NCBI GenBank assembly: GCA_030446525.1
Contig: JAUJNC010000237.1
Location: 1-10,224, forward strand
Direction: 5' to 3'
DNA from: Armatimonadaceae bacterium
GTDB taxonomy: Bacteria > Armatimonadota > Armatimonadia > Armatimonadales > Armatimonadaceae
DNA length: 10,224 bases
Positions 1-7,029 of this stretch are shown here, in pieces. The stretch's first letter is position 1. Each line of letters begins with the position of its first letter. The notes under the pieces were generated by a model, which had not been told where the DNA came from, did not search any database, and saw only the letters and a program-made list of their open reading frames with translations. The position numbers and the translations under genes were made by a program.

Positions 1-593
1 GTGTCGGGCTTGGCGTCCGCGCCGGGCTCCGTCTCGATCGGCAGCTAGTAGAAGTCGGTGTGAGGGTAGTTTTCTACCTGCCAGCCGTCGGCGTTGAGGC
101 TCTGCCGGAAGTACCCGCGCTGGTAGAGGAAGCCCACGCCCACCAGGGGGAGCCCGAGGTCGGACGCCGCCTTGAGGTGGTCGCCGGCCAGCACGCCCAG
201 GCCACCCGAATAGATCTGCAGGCACTCGGTGATGCCGAACTCGGCCGAGAAATAGGCGATGCGAAACTCCCCCTTGTCGCCCAGCTCCGGCCCGTACTCG
301 CGGGCGAACCAGCCGCCGTCGTCCATGTAGCGCCGGAACTCCGTGTACACGTCGTCCAGCTGGTTCAGGAAGCCGGGGTCCGCGGCGTCCGCGAGCAGGC
401 GCTCCTGCGAAACGACGCCCAGCAGGCGCGCGGGGTTGTGCTCCTCCTGCTCCCACAGGTCGCGGTCCAGGCGCCGGAAGAGACTGATGGTGTCGTAGTC
501 CCACGCCCAGCGCAGGTTGTACGCCAGCTCGCGCAGCCGCGCGAGCGGCTCGGGCAGCGACGGGACCACGGTGTAGGTGTGTAAGGTGCGCAT
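1..593 (-). CDS. glgP: Alpha-glucan (glycogen) phosphorylase, N-terminal part, with in-frame amber
   Basis: Releases glucose-1-phosphate from glycogen or maltodextrin in the cytoplasm. The start is ATG at 591-593 (MRTLHTYTVVPSLPEPL), with AGGAGG about 15 nt upstream. The first ~100 residues match the short N-terminal domain (DUF3417 type, LRELAYNLRWAWDYDT) of the alpha-glucan phosphorylase subfamily. The phosphorylase core then begins with IAYFSAEFGITECLQIYSGG and GVLAGDHLKAASDLGLPLVG. Reading is clean for 182 codons up to NYPHTDFY, then TAG at 45-47 interrupts, and the same frame continues as LPIETEPGADAKP to base 1. The family normally reads through here (DFY-x-LPI), so the TAG is an error or a nonsense mutation, not the natural end. 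It lies 91 bp downstream of the amidohydrolase on the same strand. Family assignment is confident; whether the gene is intact is not. Confidence 0.9.
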
Positions 594-624
594 CGGTAGA
601 GAAGAATGCCTCCTAGATTCTCGG

Positions 625-668
625 AAAAACGCCGGGCACGAGCCGGGGACCGCGTTGGTCCGCGTCCC
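625..668 (-). terminator. Possible terminator after the amidohydrolase
   Basis: In the gap between the amidohydrolase and glgP, GGGAC (646-650) and GCG (652-654) pair with CGC-GTCCC (661-668) around a 6-nt loop, with one bulged C. On the minus strand a short CCGG/CCGG stem and a TTTTT run (complement of 625-629) follow. The stem adjacent to the T run is weak, so this may only attenuate transcription into glgP. Confidence 0.3.
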
Positions 669-684
669 TGCGCTTCCTACCCGT

Positions 685-1542
685 TTATCCCAGGCCGTAA
701 AACCTTGCGGCGTTATCGTGGAAGAGTTTGCGCCGGTCCTCTTCGCTCCACGAGCGGACGATCGATCGGAGCGCGTCCGCCCACTGCCGGTACGTCGCGG
801 CGCGCGTGCAGACGGGCCAGTCGCTCCCGAAAAACACCCGATCCTTGCCGAACACCTCCGCGGTGCGCTCGATGATCGGGGCCAGGTCACCGGCGGTCCA
901 TGCGCCGGGCCGGGCCGAGGCCACGACCCCGGAGATCTTGCAGACGACGTTCGGGCGCTCGGCGACCCGGGCGATATCCTGCCGCCACCCGGAGCGGTCC
1001 CGGGCCTGGACGTCGGCGTTGCCGCAGTGGTCGAGGATGAAGCGCGTGTGGGGGCACGCGTCGGCCAGCTGCGCCGCGTCGAGCAGCTCGCCCGGGCGCA
1101 GGCACAGATCGAAGCTCAGGCCGTGCCCGCCGAGCAGCCGGACACCGCGGATGAACTCCTCCTGCAGGCAGTAGCCGCGCGGCGTCCCCCCGCCGTGCAG
1201 GACCTGTCGCACCCCCTTGACGTAGGGGCTGCCCTCGAAGCGCGCGATATATTCTCCGAACCCGTCCGCGGCGGGCCGCCCGCCGATCACCGCCGCGGCC
1301 ATCGGGTTGTCGCCCCGCCGGCACAGGTCGATGACGTACTCCGCCTCCTCCGCGTGCTGCGCCGGGTCGACATCCACCTCCATGTACACGCTCTTGACGA
1401 CGCCCAGCCCCTGCGCCGCCTCCAGATAGTCGCCCATCAGGTGGTTTCGCGCGAGCGGCCCGCCGCCGCCCAGCCAGGGCAGCCGGAACCTGCTCAGATC
1501 CCACAGGTGCTGGTGCGTGTCTATTATCGGTATTTCCGCCAT
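685..1542 (-). CDS. Amidohydrolase-family TIM-barrel hydrolase (sugar-lactonase-like, COG3618 type)
   Basis: Intact 285-residue protein, the usual length for the amidohydrolase_2 family, which includes L-fucono- and L-rhamnono-lactonases and 2-pyrone-4,6-dicarboxylate lactonase. Visible family signatures are the N-terminal metal-binding HxH in IIDTHQHLWDL (residues 6-16), a mid-protein histidine in FILDHCGNADVQ at the end of a barrel strand, CKISG, and the late aspartate in VFFGSDWPVC. ATG at 1540-1542 is preceded by GGAGGT about 10 nt upstream, and the stop is TAA. No signal peptide is seen, so it should be cytoplasmic. It sits between a permease and glgP on the same strand, which would suit uptake and hydrolysis of a small carbohydrate-derived acid or lactone, but the substrate cannot be read from sequence. 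Unlike most neighbours it has no frameshift. Confidence 0.85.
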   Translation of the reverse strand: MAEIPIIDTHQHLWDLSRFRLPWLGGGGPLARNHLMGDYLEAAQGLGVVKSVYMEVDVDPAQHAEEAEYVIDLCRRGDNPMAAAVIGGRPAADGFGEYIARFEGSPYVKGVRQVLHGGGTPRGYCLQEEFIRGVRLLGGHGLSFDLCLRPGELLDAAQLADACPHTRFILDHCGNADVQARDRSGWRQDIARVAERPNVVCKISGVVASARPGAWTAGDLAPIIERTAEVFGKDRVFFGSDWPVCTRAATYRQWADALRSIVRSWSEEDRRKLFHDNAARFYGLG

Positions 1543-1632
1543 CTTTCTTTAGACCTCCGAGCCTTTTTCAGAAATCGCCCGTGCAGCCGCACTCGCCCCA
1601 GATCCCCGTGCGCCTCTCGGATCGGCGCGGCG

Positions 1633-2615
1633 TCATAAGCCGAATCCGTCAGGCCGTAGAGCGAGACGAGACACTATCGCGGGCGGGACGCCGCCCAGGT
1701 GCCGGACGAGCGCCAGGATGAGCGTCACGGTGACGGCGGACAGGAGCGTGGTCCAGAACACGCAGTCGGCGGCCAGTTCGGCGTCGCCGCCCTGCTCCAG
1801 TGCGACCAGCAGGGTGTTCACCGCCGTCGGCGCCGCCGACGCGACGATCAGCATCGCCCCCGGCCAGGGCCACAGCCCGAGCGCCCAGACGACCAGGGCC
1901 ATCAGGGCGGGCATCACCAGCAGCTTGAGCGTCAACAGGGGCACGATCACGCGCCAGCGCGGCCAGCGCGCCTGCTGCGCGAGCTGCGCCCCGAGCGTCA
2001 CCAGGGCCATCGGGACCAGGCCGTCGGCGACCAGGCGCAGCGTGTAGCTCAGCGTGTCGGGCAGCGCCACCCGCAGCCCCCGCAGCGCGAAGGCGGCCAG
2101 CAGCACGTAGAGCATCGGGATCTTGAGATAGCCGCCCAGCAGGGCGGCGCGCCCCTGGCCGCTCACCGCGGCCATCAGGCCGTACCCCACCCCCCAAACG
2201 GTCAGGTTGCGCATCATCGCGATCAGCGCCTGGACCGCGCCGCCCGCGCCGGGGTACGCGCTCCGGCCAGGGGATGCCGAAGTTGCCCGCGTTGAAGACG
2301 ACGCCCGACAGGACGACCACGGCGACCAGCCCCGGCGGACGCGGAGCCGGTGGAGCGACACCCAGCGGGATCGCGAGCAGCGCCTTGGTTGCCAGCAGCA
2401 CCGCCTCCCGGCGATGCCGGCCATCTGGCGCCAGGACAGGGTGCTCTCGAACACGCGCACGAACAGGAAGGCCGGCACGAACAGGTAGATCTGCAGCTTG
2501 GACAGCGTGGCGATGTTGAGGGGTGGGACCGCTGCACCAGGGCGCCCAGGGCCACGATGAGCAGGATCGGCAGCAGGACGTGGGAGAAGATGGTGGCGAC
2601 GACCTGTTGTAGCAT
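1633..2615 (-). CDS. AEC-family (auxin efflux carrier-like) permease, frameshifted
   Basis: Predicted secondary transporter of the inner membrane. The pieces join into one ~327-residue protein, normal for the family: MLQQVVATIFSHVLLPILLI from ATG 2613-2615; LSKLQIYLFVPAFLFVRVFE; LLATKALLAIPLGV; VVVLSGVVFNAGNFGIP (the NAGNFG motif is typical of AEC proteins); then ALIAMMRNLTVWGVGYGLMA and a C-terminal half with several hydrophobic helices, including APTAVNTLLVALEQ. Frame changes are needed near 2520-2530 (G-rich run), 2405-2412 and 2255-2275, all at short repeats or homopolymers, so sequencing indels are the simplest explanation. Its ATG overlaps the recF stop codon (TGATG), implying translational coupling. 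Family members carry organic acids such as malate; the substrate here is unknown. Confidence 0.8.
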
Positions 2616-3766
2616 CAGCAGGCCCTCATGCCGCGTCCACCGATCCCGCCCGCACCGCCCACCACCGCCGCCCCCACCACTTCCGGCGGCGGCGCGTCCA
2701 GGTCCGTCGTCGTCAGGAACGTCTGCCCTTCGCCCAGCGCCAGCGCCAGGATCTGCGCGCGCCGGCTCTCGTCCAGGTCCGACAGCACGTCGTCCAGGAG
2801 CACCACGGGCGCCTCGCCCACCATCTCCTCGATCAGGCGGCGCTCGGCCAGGCGCAAGGAGAGGGCGACGGTGCGCTGCTGGCCTGCGAGCCGTAGCTCT
2901 TGACGTCGACGGCGCCCGCCGCGTCCGCGCCCACCCGGAAACATCGCGCTGCGGGCCCAGCAGCGTGGTGCCGCCGCTGTACACCGTCGCGCCGCACCCG
3001 GGCCAGCGCTTCCGTGAACGCCGCCGCCACCTCCTCCGCCGTCACCGCGTCGCCCACCGGGAACGAGGGCCCGTACTCGATCACGAGGGTTTCCGCGCCG
3101 CCCGCAGAACGCCCGTGGACCGCGGCGGCGTGGGCGGCGAGCTTGTCCAGAACGCGCGGCGGCGCTCGATCAGGCGCGACCCGTGCTCGACGATCTGCGC
3201 GCCCCAGGCGTCCAGCGACGCGGCGTCGGCCTGCCCCCAGCGCACGTCCTTCAGGAGGCGGTTGCGCTGCTCCAGGGCCCGGCGGTAGGCGGCCAGGGCG
3301 TGGACGTAGCGCGGCGACACCTGCGCGATCTCGTAGTTCAGGAAGCGGCGGCGCTCCTCGGGCTCGCCGCGCGATGTCCAGATCGACCGACGAGAACAGC
3401 ACGGCGTTCAGGTTGCCGATCAGGTCGGTGATGCGGGCGTGGCGCGCGTGGTTCACCTTGACGACCTTTTCGCTCGGCGATGCCCGCCGCCCCGGGGCGC
3501 CGTGGATCGCCATCTCCAGAAAGACGTCGCCCGCCGTTTCGCGCCGGACCTCGGCGACGACGCGGCAGGCGTCGGCGCCGAAGCGGATCATCTCGGCGTC
3601 GCGGCTCGCGCGCAGGGACTTGGTGGTGGCTAGGGCGTAGACGGCTTCGAGGAGGTTGGATTTACCCTGCGCGTTGGCCCCGGCCAGGACGTTCAGGCCG
3701 GGGCCGGGTTCGAGCCGCAGGCTCGCGTAGTTGCGGAATTCGAAGAGTTCGAGGCGGAGCGCGCAT
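2615..3766 (-). CDS. recF: DNA replication/repair protein RecF, frameshifted
   Basis: SMC-like ATPase that helps load RecA at gapped DNA with RecO and RecR. Read across frames it gives about 384 residues, the usual RecF length. LELFEFRNYASLRLEPGPGL is followed by Walker A GANAQGKSN (codons within 3655-3681); then LNAVLFSSVDLDI, SPRYVHALAAYRRALEQRN, a KSYGSQ/QQRTVALSL ABC signature (about 2870-2900) and Walker B VVLLDDVLSDLD (about 2771-2806). The C-terminus ends GGRGMRAC with TGA at 2615-2617, overlapping the next ATG. The probable start is ATG 3764-3766, but the frame of LRLELFEFRN is offset from it, so an indel lies just after the start. Other shifts lie near 3365, 3150, 2988, 2942 and 2883. 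The motifs remain intact, arguing for sequence errors. It is not next to dnaA/dnaN here. Confidence 0.88.
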
Positions 3767-3814
3767 GGCTTGCCGTCGCGGGCGACCGCGGCACGCGGCC
3801 CCGCTCCGTACGGC

Positions 3815-3844
3815 GGTGTAGCACGCGCCCCGCCCCCGCGTCAA
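3815..3844 (-). promoter_or_regulatory. Weak candidate promoter for recF
   Basis: On the minus strand TTGACG (complement of 3839-3844) is followed, 18 nt later, by TACACC (complement of 3815-3820). The -35 is good and the -10 poor. It lies about 50 bp upstream of the recF start and faces away from the reductase promoter. It is offered only because recF must start somewhere in this gap. Confidence 0.3.
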
Positions 3845-3877
3845 GGCGGCGGTTCGGGCGAAAACCAGCAATCGTGC

Positions 3878-3906
3878 TTGACAGCCCCCGCCGCGCATGT
3901 TATAAT
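3878..3906 (+). promoter_or_regulatory. Consensus sigma-70-type promoter of the nitrite/sulfite reductase gene
   Basis: TTGACA at 3878-3883 and TATAAT at 3901-3906 are separated by exactly 17 bp, a perfect match to the housekeeping consensus. Transcription should start near 3913, giving a leader of about 35 nt before the ATG at 3948. A TTG at 3909 in the same frame as the gene lies upstream of this predicted start and so is not the translation start. Confidence 0.85.
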
Positions 3907-3947
3907 ACTTGACCATTGCAATCGGGATTCTTCCGAAGGGACGACGC

Positions 3948-5557
3948 ATGAACAAGGTAGAGAAGCTTAAGCAGGAAAAGGACGGCCTCGACGTTTGGGC
4001 CGACATCGAGCGCTACGCCAGGACCGGCTTCGAAAGCATTGACCCCGGCGATTTCGATCGGTTCAAGTGGTACGGCATCTACCAGCAGTTTGCCCAAAGC
4101 GGGCCACTTCATGATGCGCATCAAGCTGCCGGGCGGCCTGGCGAACGCGGAACAGGCTCCGCGTGATCGCCGATATCTCCCGACGAGCACGCGCGAGGCT
4201 TCGCCGATGTCACCACGCGCCAAACGTTCCAGTGGCACTGGCTGACCATCGAGGAGATACCCGGCATCGTGGCGCGCCTGAACGCGGTCGGCATCACGAC
4301 GATGGCGCCTGCGGCGAGATCGCGCGCAATGTCGTTTCCTGCCCGGTCTCCGGCCTCCATCCCGATGAGCTTCTCGACGTGCGCCCGGCGATCCTGGCGA
4401 TCCACGACCATTTCCAGGGCAACAAGGAGTTCTCCAACCTGCCCCGCAAATACAAGCTTTCCGTGACCGCCTGCCCCGGAGCAGTGCTGCCAGCCCGAGA
4501 TCCACGACTTTTCGCTCGTCGCCGTGCGCCACCCCGGAACGGGCGAGGCGGGCTACGGCCTGCGCGTCGGCGGCGGTCTGTCCCAGCCGCACTTCGGCCA
4601 GTGGCTCGACGCCTGGTTCGCGCCCGACCAGGTGGTGGACGCCGCCCGGGCCGTGACCGGCATCTTCCGCGACCATGGCTACCGCGACAAGCGCACCCAC
4701 GCCCGCCTGAAGTTCCTGATGGCCGACTGGGGGCCGGAGAAGTTCCGCGAGGCTGGTCGAATATCTGGGCTACGACGAGCGCGGCGCGCCGGACGCTTCG
4801 CCCGGCAACATCTACCGCGACCACGTGGGCGTCCATCGCCAAAAGCAGCGTGGCCTGGTTGGTCGGCCTGACCGTGCTGACCGGACGTGTCCAGGGCGAC
4901 ATTTGCGCGGCCTGGCCGGGATCGCCGAGCGCTACGGCAGCGGCGAGGTCCGCACCGGCCACATGCAGAACCTGCTCCTGCCCGACGTTCCCGACGAGAA
5001 CCTGGACCTGGTCCTGCCGGGCCTGAAGGCGCTGGGCTTCGCCTGGGAGGGCCATCCGGTGCGGCGCGGGGCGATCGCCTGCACGGGGATCGAGTTCTGC
5101 AACCTGGCGATCACCGAAACCAAGGCCCGGATGATCGATATCGTGACGCACCTGGAAGACCGCGTTCCCGTCGACCGGAACCTCAAGATCAACATGAACG
5201 GCTGCCCGAACTCGTGCGCGCAGCACCACGTCGGCGATATCGGGCTGCAGGGCTGCAAGGCCCGCGTCGAGGGGCAGAAAGAGCAGGTGGAGGCCTACGA
5301 CATTCACCTGGGCGGCGCGATCGGCAGGAGCCGCTCCTTCACGCGCGCCATCCACCGCAAGGTGCCCGCCGACAAGGTCAAGTTCGCCCTGGAAAACCTG
5401 CTCCGCGAGGCGCACAAGCGCGACGGCGAGGAGTTTAGCGACTTCGTGCGGCGCTACAGCGACGAGGAACTCGACCGCTTCCTGGGCGTCGAGACGATCA
5501 TCGGCGCGCCGGAAACGCGCGCCGCTCAGGACACCAGCGGCTCCCGCCGGGGCATAA
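3948..5557 (+). CDS. nirA: Ferredoxin-dependent nitrite (or sulfite) reductase, NirA-like, multiply frameshifted
   Basis: Siroheme/[4Fe-4S] enzyme for six-electron reduction, most likely of nitrite to ammonium in assimilation. ATG 3948 follows a GAAGG ribosome site. Across frames the protein (~536 residues, normal for NirA) reads MNKVEKLKQEKDGLDVWADI, KWYGIYQQ, GHFMMRIKLPGG, TTRQTFQWHWLTIEEIPGIV, RNVVSCPVSGLHPDEL, KEFSNLPRKYKLSVTACP, CCQPEIHDFSLVAV, YGLRVGGGLSQPHFGQWL, HARLKFLMADWG and a clean C-terminal part. Cluster cysteines are C-x5-C (5080-5082, 5098-5100) in ACTGIEFCN and C-x3-C (5203-5205, 5215-5217) in NGCPNSCAQHHVGDIGL. Frame changes occur near 4090, 4155, 4181, 4305, 4480, 4750 and 4850-4900. 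They are mostly single-base gains with a few losses, and the motifs are preserved. The stop is uncertain: TAA at 5555-5557 needs one last shift. Sulfite reductase is the alternative; nearby PII/Amt genes favour nitrite. Confidence 0.85.
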
Positions 5558-5583
5558 ACCGGGGCGCAGAAAAGAGGGCCGGG

Positions 5584-5610
5584 GCCGGCCTTCCTGCTGG
5601 AAGGCCCGGC
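5584..5610. terminator. Bidirectional terminator between the reductase and LysM genes
   Basis: GCCGG-CCTTCC (5584-5594) pairs with GGAAGG-c-CCGGC (5599-5610) around a TGCT loop, with one bulged base, between two convergent genes. The plus side is followed by GCTCTGTT, a poor T tract. On the minus strand CTCTTTTC follows about 10 nt downstream, and flanking AGAG/CTCT can extend the stem. It is probably used in both directions. Confidence 0.6.
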
Positions 5611-5633
5611 GCTCTGTTAAAGGCGGCGCCCGC

Positions 5634-6132
5634 CTACCGCTGCCCCGCCGTGTGCCCCGCCGTGCCGGATGCCACCTGCCGCAGCCGGCGGCCTCCACCG
5701 GGTTCTGTACCGGGACCCGCAGCTTTTGGCCCGGGACCAGGGCGCCGTGGGGAAGGCGGTTCGCCCGCGCCAGTGCGTCCACGCGATCCAGCATGTATGC
5801 CGCCGGGTCGCCGTAGCGCCGCGCCAGCGACCAGAGCGTATCCCCCGGCCGCACCGTCATCACCACCGTCGGAGGGGTCGCCGGGCGGGGGCGCCGCGCC
5901 ACACGCGCACCGAGGCCGCGCCGCCGGCCCACGAGCACCGCGATCGCCAGCAGCGCCTTGATTCGTCGCAGGCGCATAGCCCGCGAGGGCGCCGTCCGCG
6001 CCGAAGACGCAGCGTCGGGCGGGAGCGGCCGCGCCCGTCGCGCCGCGGCCGCTCCCCCTCCACAGGCCGCGGAAGGCTGTTCTCCTGTCCCGTCCAGAAG
6101 GCACAAGGCCTGAGGTTCATCGGCTGTACCAT
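5634..6132 (-). CDS. Small membrane-anchored LysM protein (YneA-like by context), frameshifted
   Basis: A basic stretch and hydrophobic segment (MRLRRIKALLAIAVLV) is followed by a LysM peptidoglycan-binding domain: VVMTVRPGDTLWSLARRYGD, then LARANRLPHGALVPGQKLRV. The chosen start is ATG 6130-6132 (MVQPMNLRPCAFW), which has AGGAG 9 nt upstream; ATG 6137 lies too close to that site and ATG 6185 has none. At least one frameshift separates this start from the membrane segment. Another near 5685 leads to a C-terminus RQVASGTAGHTAGQR with TAG at 5634. Expected size is about 166 residues. The leader (from ~6223) holds two hairpins, 6150-6164 and 6178-6195. Divergence from lexA with a shared operator-like repeat matches Bacillus yneA, an SOS-induced division inhibitor with one membrane helix plus LysM. 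The function is inferred, not shown. Confidence 0.7.
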
Positions 6133-6228
6133 GCGACATCTCTCCTTCTGGTAATCCCTTTACCGGAATCACTCCTGCCGGCGCCATCGCGCCGGAAAAG
6201 CCCGGCTGGCAAACTTAATATATAAGCT

Positions 6229-6240
6229 GAGTATACCTGT
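6229..6240 (+). promoter_or_regulatory. Candidate LexA operator A (over the LysM gene -10)
   Basis: GAGTATACCTGT matches site B (6325-6336) at 11 of 12 positions. It covers the -10 box of the minus-strand LysM promoter (6230-6235), a classic place for a repressor. The core GTATAC is palindromic; the flanks are less so here than in site B. Assignment to LexA is inference from position. Confidence 0.5.
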
Positions 6241-6258
6241 TTGCCGTTTGTTTGTCAA
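6230..6258 (-). promoter_or_regulatory. Promoter of the LysM gene
   Basis: On the minus strand TTGACA (complement of 6253-6258) and TATACT (complement of 6230-6235) are 17 bp apart. The -35 is perfect and the -10 matches five of six positions. Transcription would begin near 6223, giving a leader of about 90 nt to the preferred start codon. Confidence 0.8.
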
Positions 6259-6304
6259 CCCTTTGTTTGCCTGCGGCTCGAAGACGCCTTTAGCAAAAAT
6301 GCGT

Positions 6305-6333
6305 TTGCATTTTCGGGGAACGTCGAGTATACT
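6305..6333 (+). promoter_or_regulatory. Promoter of lexA
   Basis: TTGCAT (6305-6310) and TATACT (6328-6333) are 17 bp apart, giving a start near 6340 and a short leader of about 30 nt before ATG 6371. The -10 lies inside the repeat at 6325-6336, as expected for autorepression. Confidence 0.75.
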
Positions 6334-6336
6334 TGT
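6325..6336 (+). promoter_or_regulatory. Candidate LexA operator B (over the lexA -10)
   Basis: GAGTATACTTGT; with the preceding C the 12-mer CGAGTATACTTG is palindromic at five of six base pairs. Relative to transcription it is inverted compared with site A, so the shared sequence is not explained by promoter conservation alone. Only the core TATACT would be needed for a -10. Confidence 0.5.
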
Positions 6337-6370
6337 AAACAAGCATTTTCTTGCGGTTCCGGAGACGGGG

Positions 6371-6978
6371 ATGGCTATACTTTCACAAAAGCAACAGGAG
6401 ATTCTTGAGGTCGTTCGCAAGGCGCTGATGCGCGACGGTCAGGCGCCCACCGTGCGCGAGATCGGCAAGGAGACGGGCCTGCGCTCCTCCTGCTCCGTGC
6501 AGAAGCACCTGAACCAGGCTTCGAGGCCAAAGGCTTCATCAAGCGCGACCCGTATAAGTACCGCAGCATCAGTGTTGCAGGAAGGCGCCGATGACGCGCC
6601 GCCGCACCGTCACCCGTCCCGCTCGTCGGGCGCGTCGCGGCGGGCACGCCATACTGGCGTCGAGAACATCGAGGAGAGCTTCCCGCCCGAGAGTCTTTGT
6701 CCCCCGCGACACCGACTGCTTCATGCTGCGCGTCAAGGGTGACTCCATGATCAACGCCGGCATCTTCGACAACGACCTGGTGGTGGTGCGCTCCCAGGAG
6801 ACGGCCAATAACGGCGACATCGTGGTGGCGCTTCTGGGAGACGAGGCGACCGTGAAGACGTTCTACCACGCGGGCGACGCCATCCGCCTCCAGCCGGAGA
6901 ACCCGCACCTGCGCCCGATCATCACGCGCGAGGCCAGATCGTGGCCGCGTGGTCCTGTCGATGCGCCAGTACTCGTAA
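6371..6978 (+). CDS. lexA: SOS repressor LexA, frameshifted
   Basis: Transcriptional repressor of the SOS regulon that self-cleaves when RecA is activated. ATG 6371 has GGAG six nt upstream. The N-terminal winged helix reads [20 protein letters not shown], then [25 protein letters not shown] and, in another frame, [18 protein letters not shown]. The peptidase half has the Ala-Gly cleavage site in VGRVAAGTP (Ala 6640-6642, Gly 6643-6645), catalytic Ser in [18 protein letters not shown] (6744-6746) and catalytic Lys in DEATVKTFY (6855-6857). It ends VVLSMRQYS with TAA 6976-6978. The total of about 202 residues is normal. Frame changes lie near 6520, 6575-6700 and 6940. The intact catalytic residues imply a working gene with sequence errors. 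The region after the cleavage site (ENIEESFP) is family-typical. It is divergent from the LysM gene and convergent with amt. Confidence 0.92.
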
Positions 6979-6983
6979 CCGCG

Positions 6984-7016
6984 GCAAAAAAGGCCGCGCC
7001 CCGCATGGGGGCGCGC
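6984..7016 (-). terminator. Intrinsic terminator of the ANTAR-PII-Amt operon
   Basis: Just past the amt stop, the minus strand has an 8-bp GC stem (arms 7008-7015 and 6995-7002, 5-nt loop) followed three bases later by TTTTTT (complement of 6986-6991). It sits 15-50 bp from the amt stop. The plus strand has only a C-rich run after the stem, so termination is chiefly for amt, although lexA converges here. Confidence 0.75.
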
Positions 7017-7029
7017 TCTCTCCCCCCCG

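Noticed and set aside
3909..3947. Upstream TTG start extending the reductase by 13 residues
   Set aside because: It lies upstream of the transcription start predicted from the consensus promoter and has no ribosome site.
3948..5557. Programmed frameshifting in the reductase gene
   Set aside because: There are too many shifts, in both directions, without a shared slippery site or following structure; sequence error fits better.
6140..6187. Start of the LysM gene at ATG 6185-6187
   Set aside because: No ribosome site precedes it and the codon sits in a perfect 7-bp hairpin; ATG 6130-6132 has AGGAG at good spacing.
6188..6370. Standard Gram-positive SOS box GAAC-N4-GTTC
   Set aside because: GAAC occurs at about 6318 but no GTTC lies four bases away; a GGTTCC further down has the wrong spacing.
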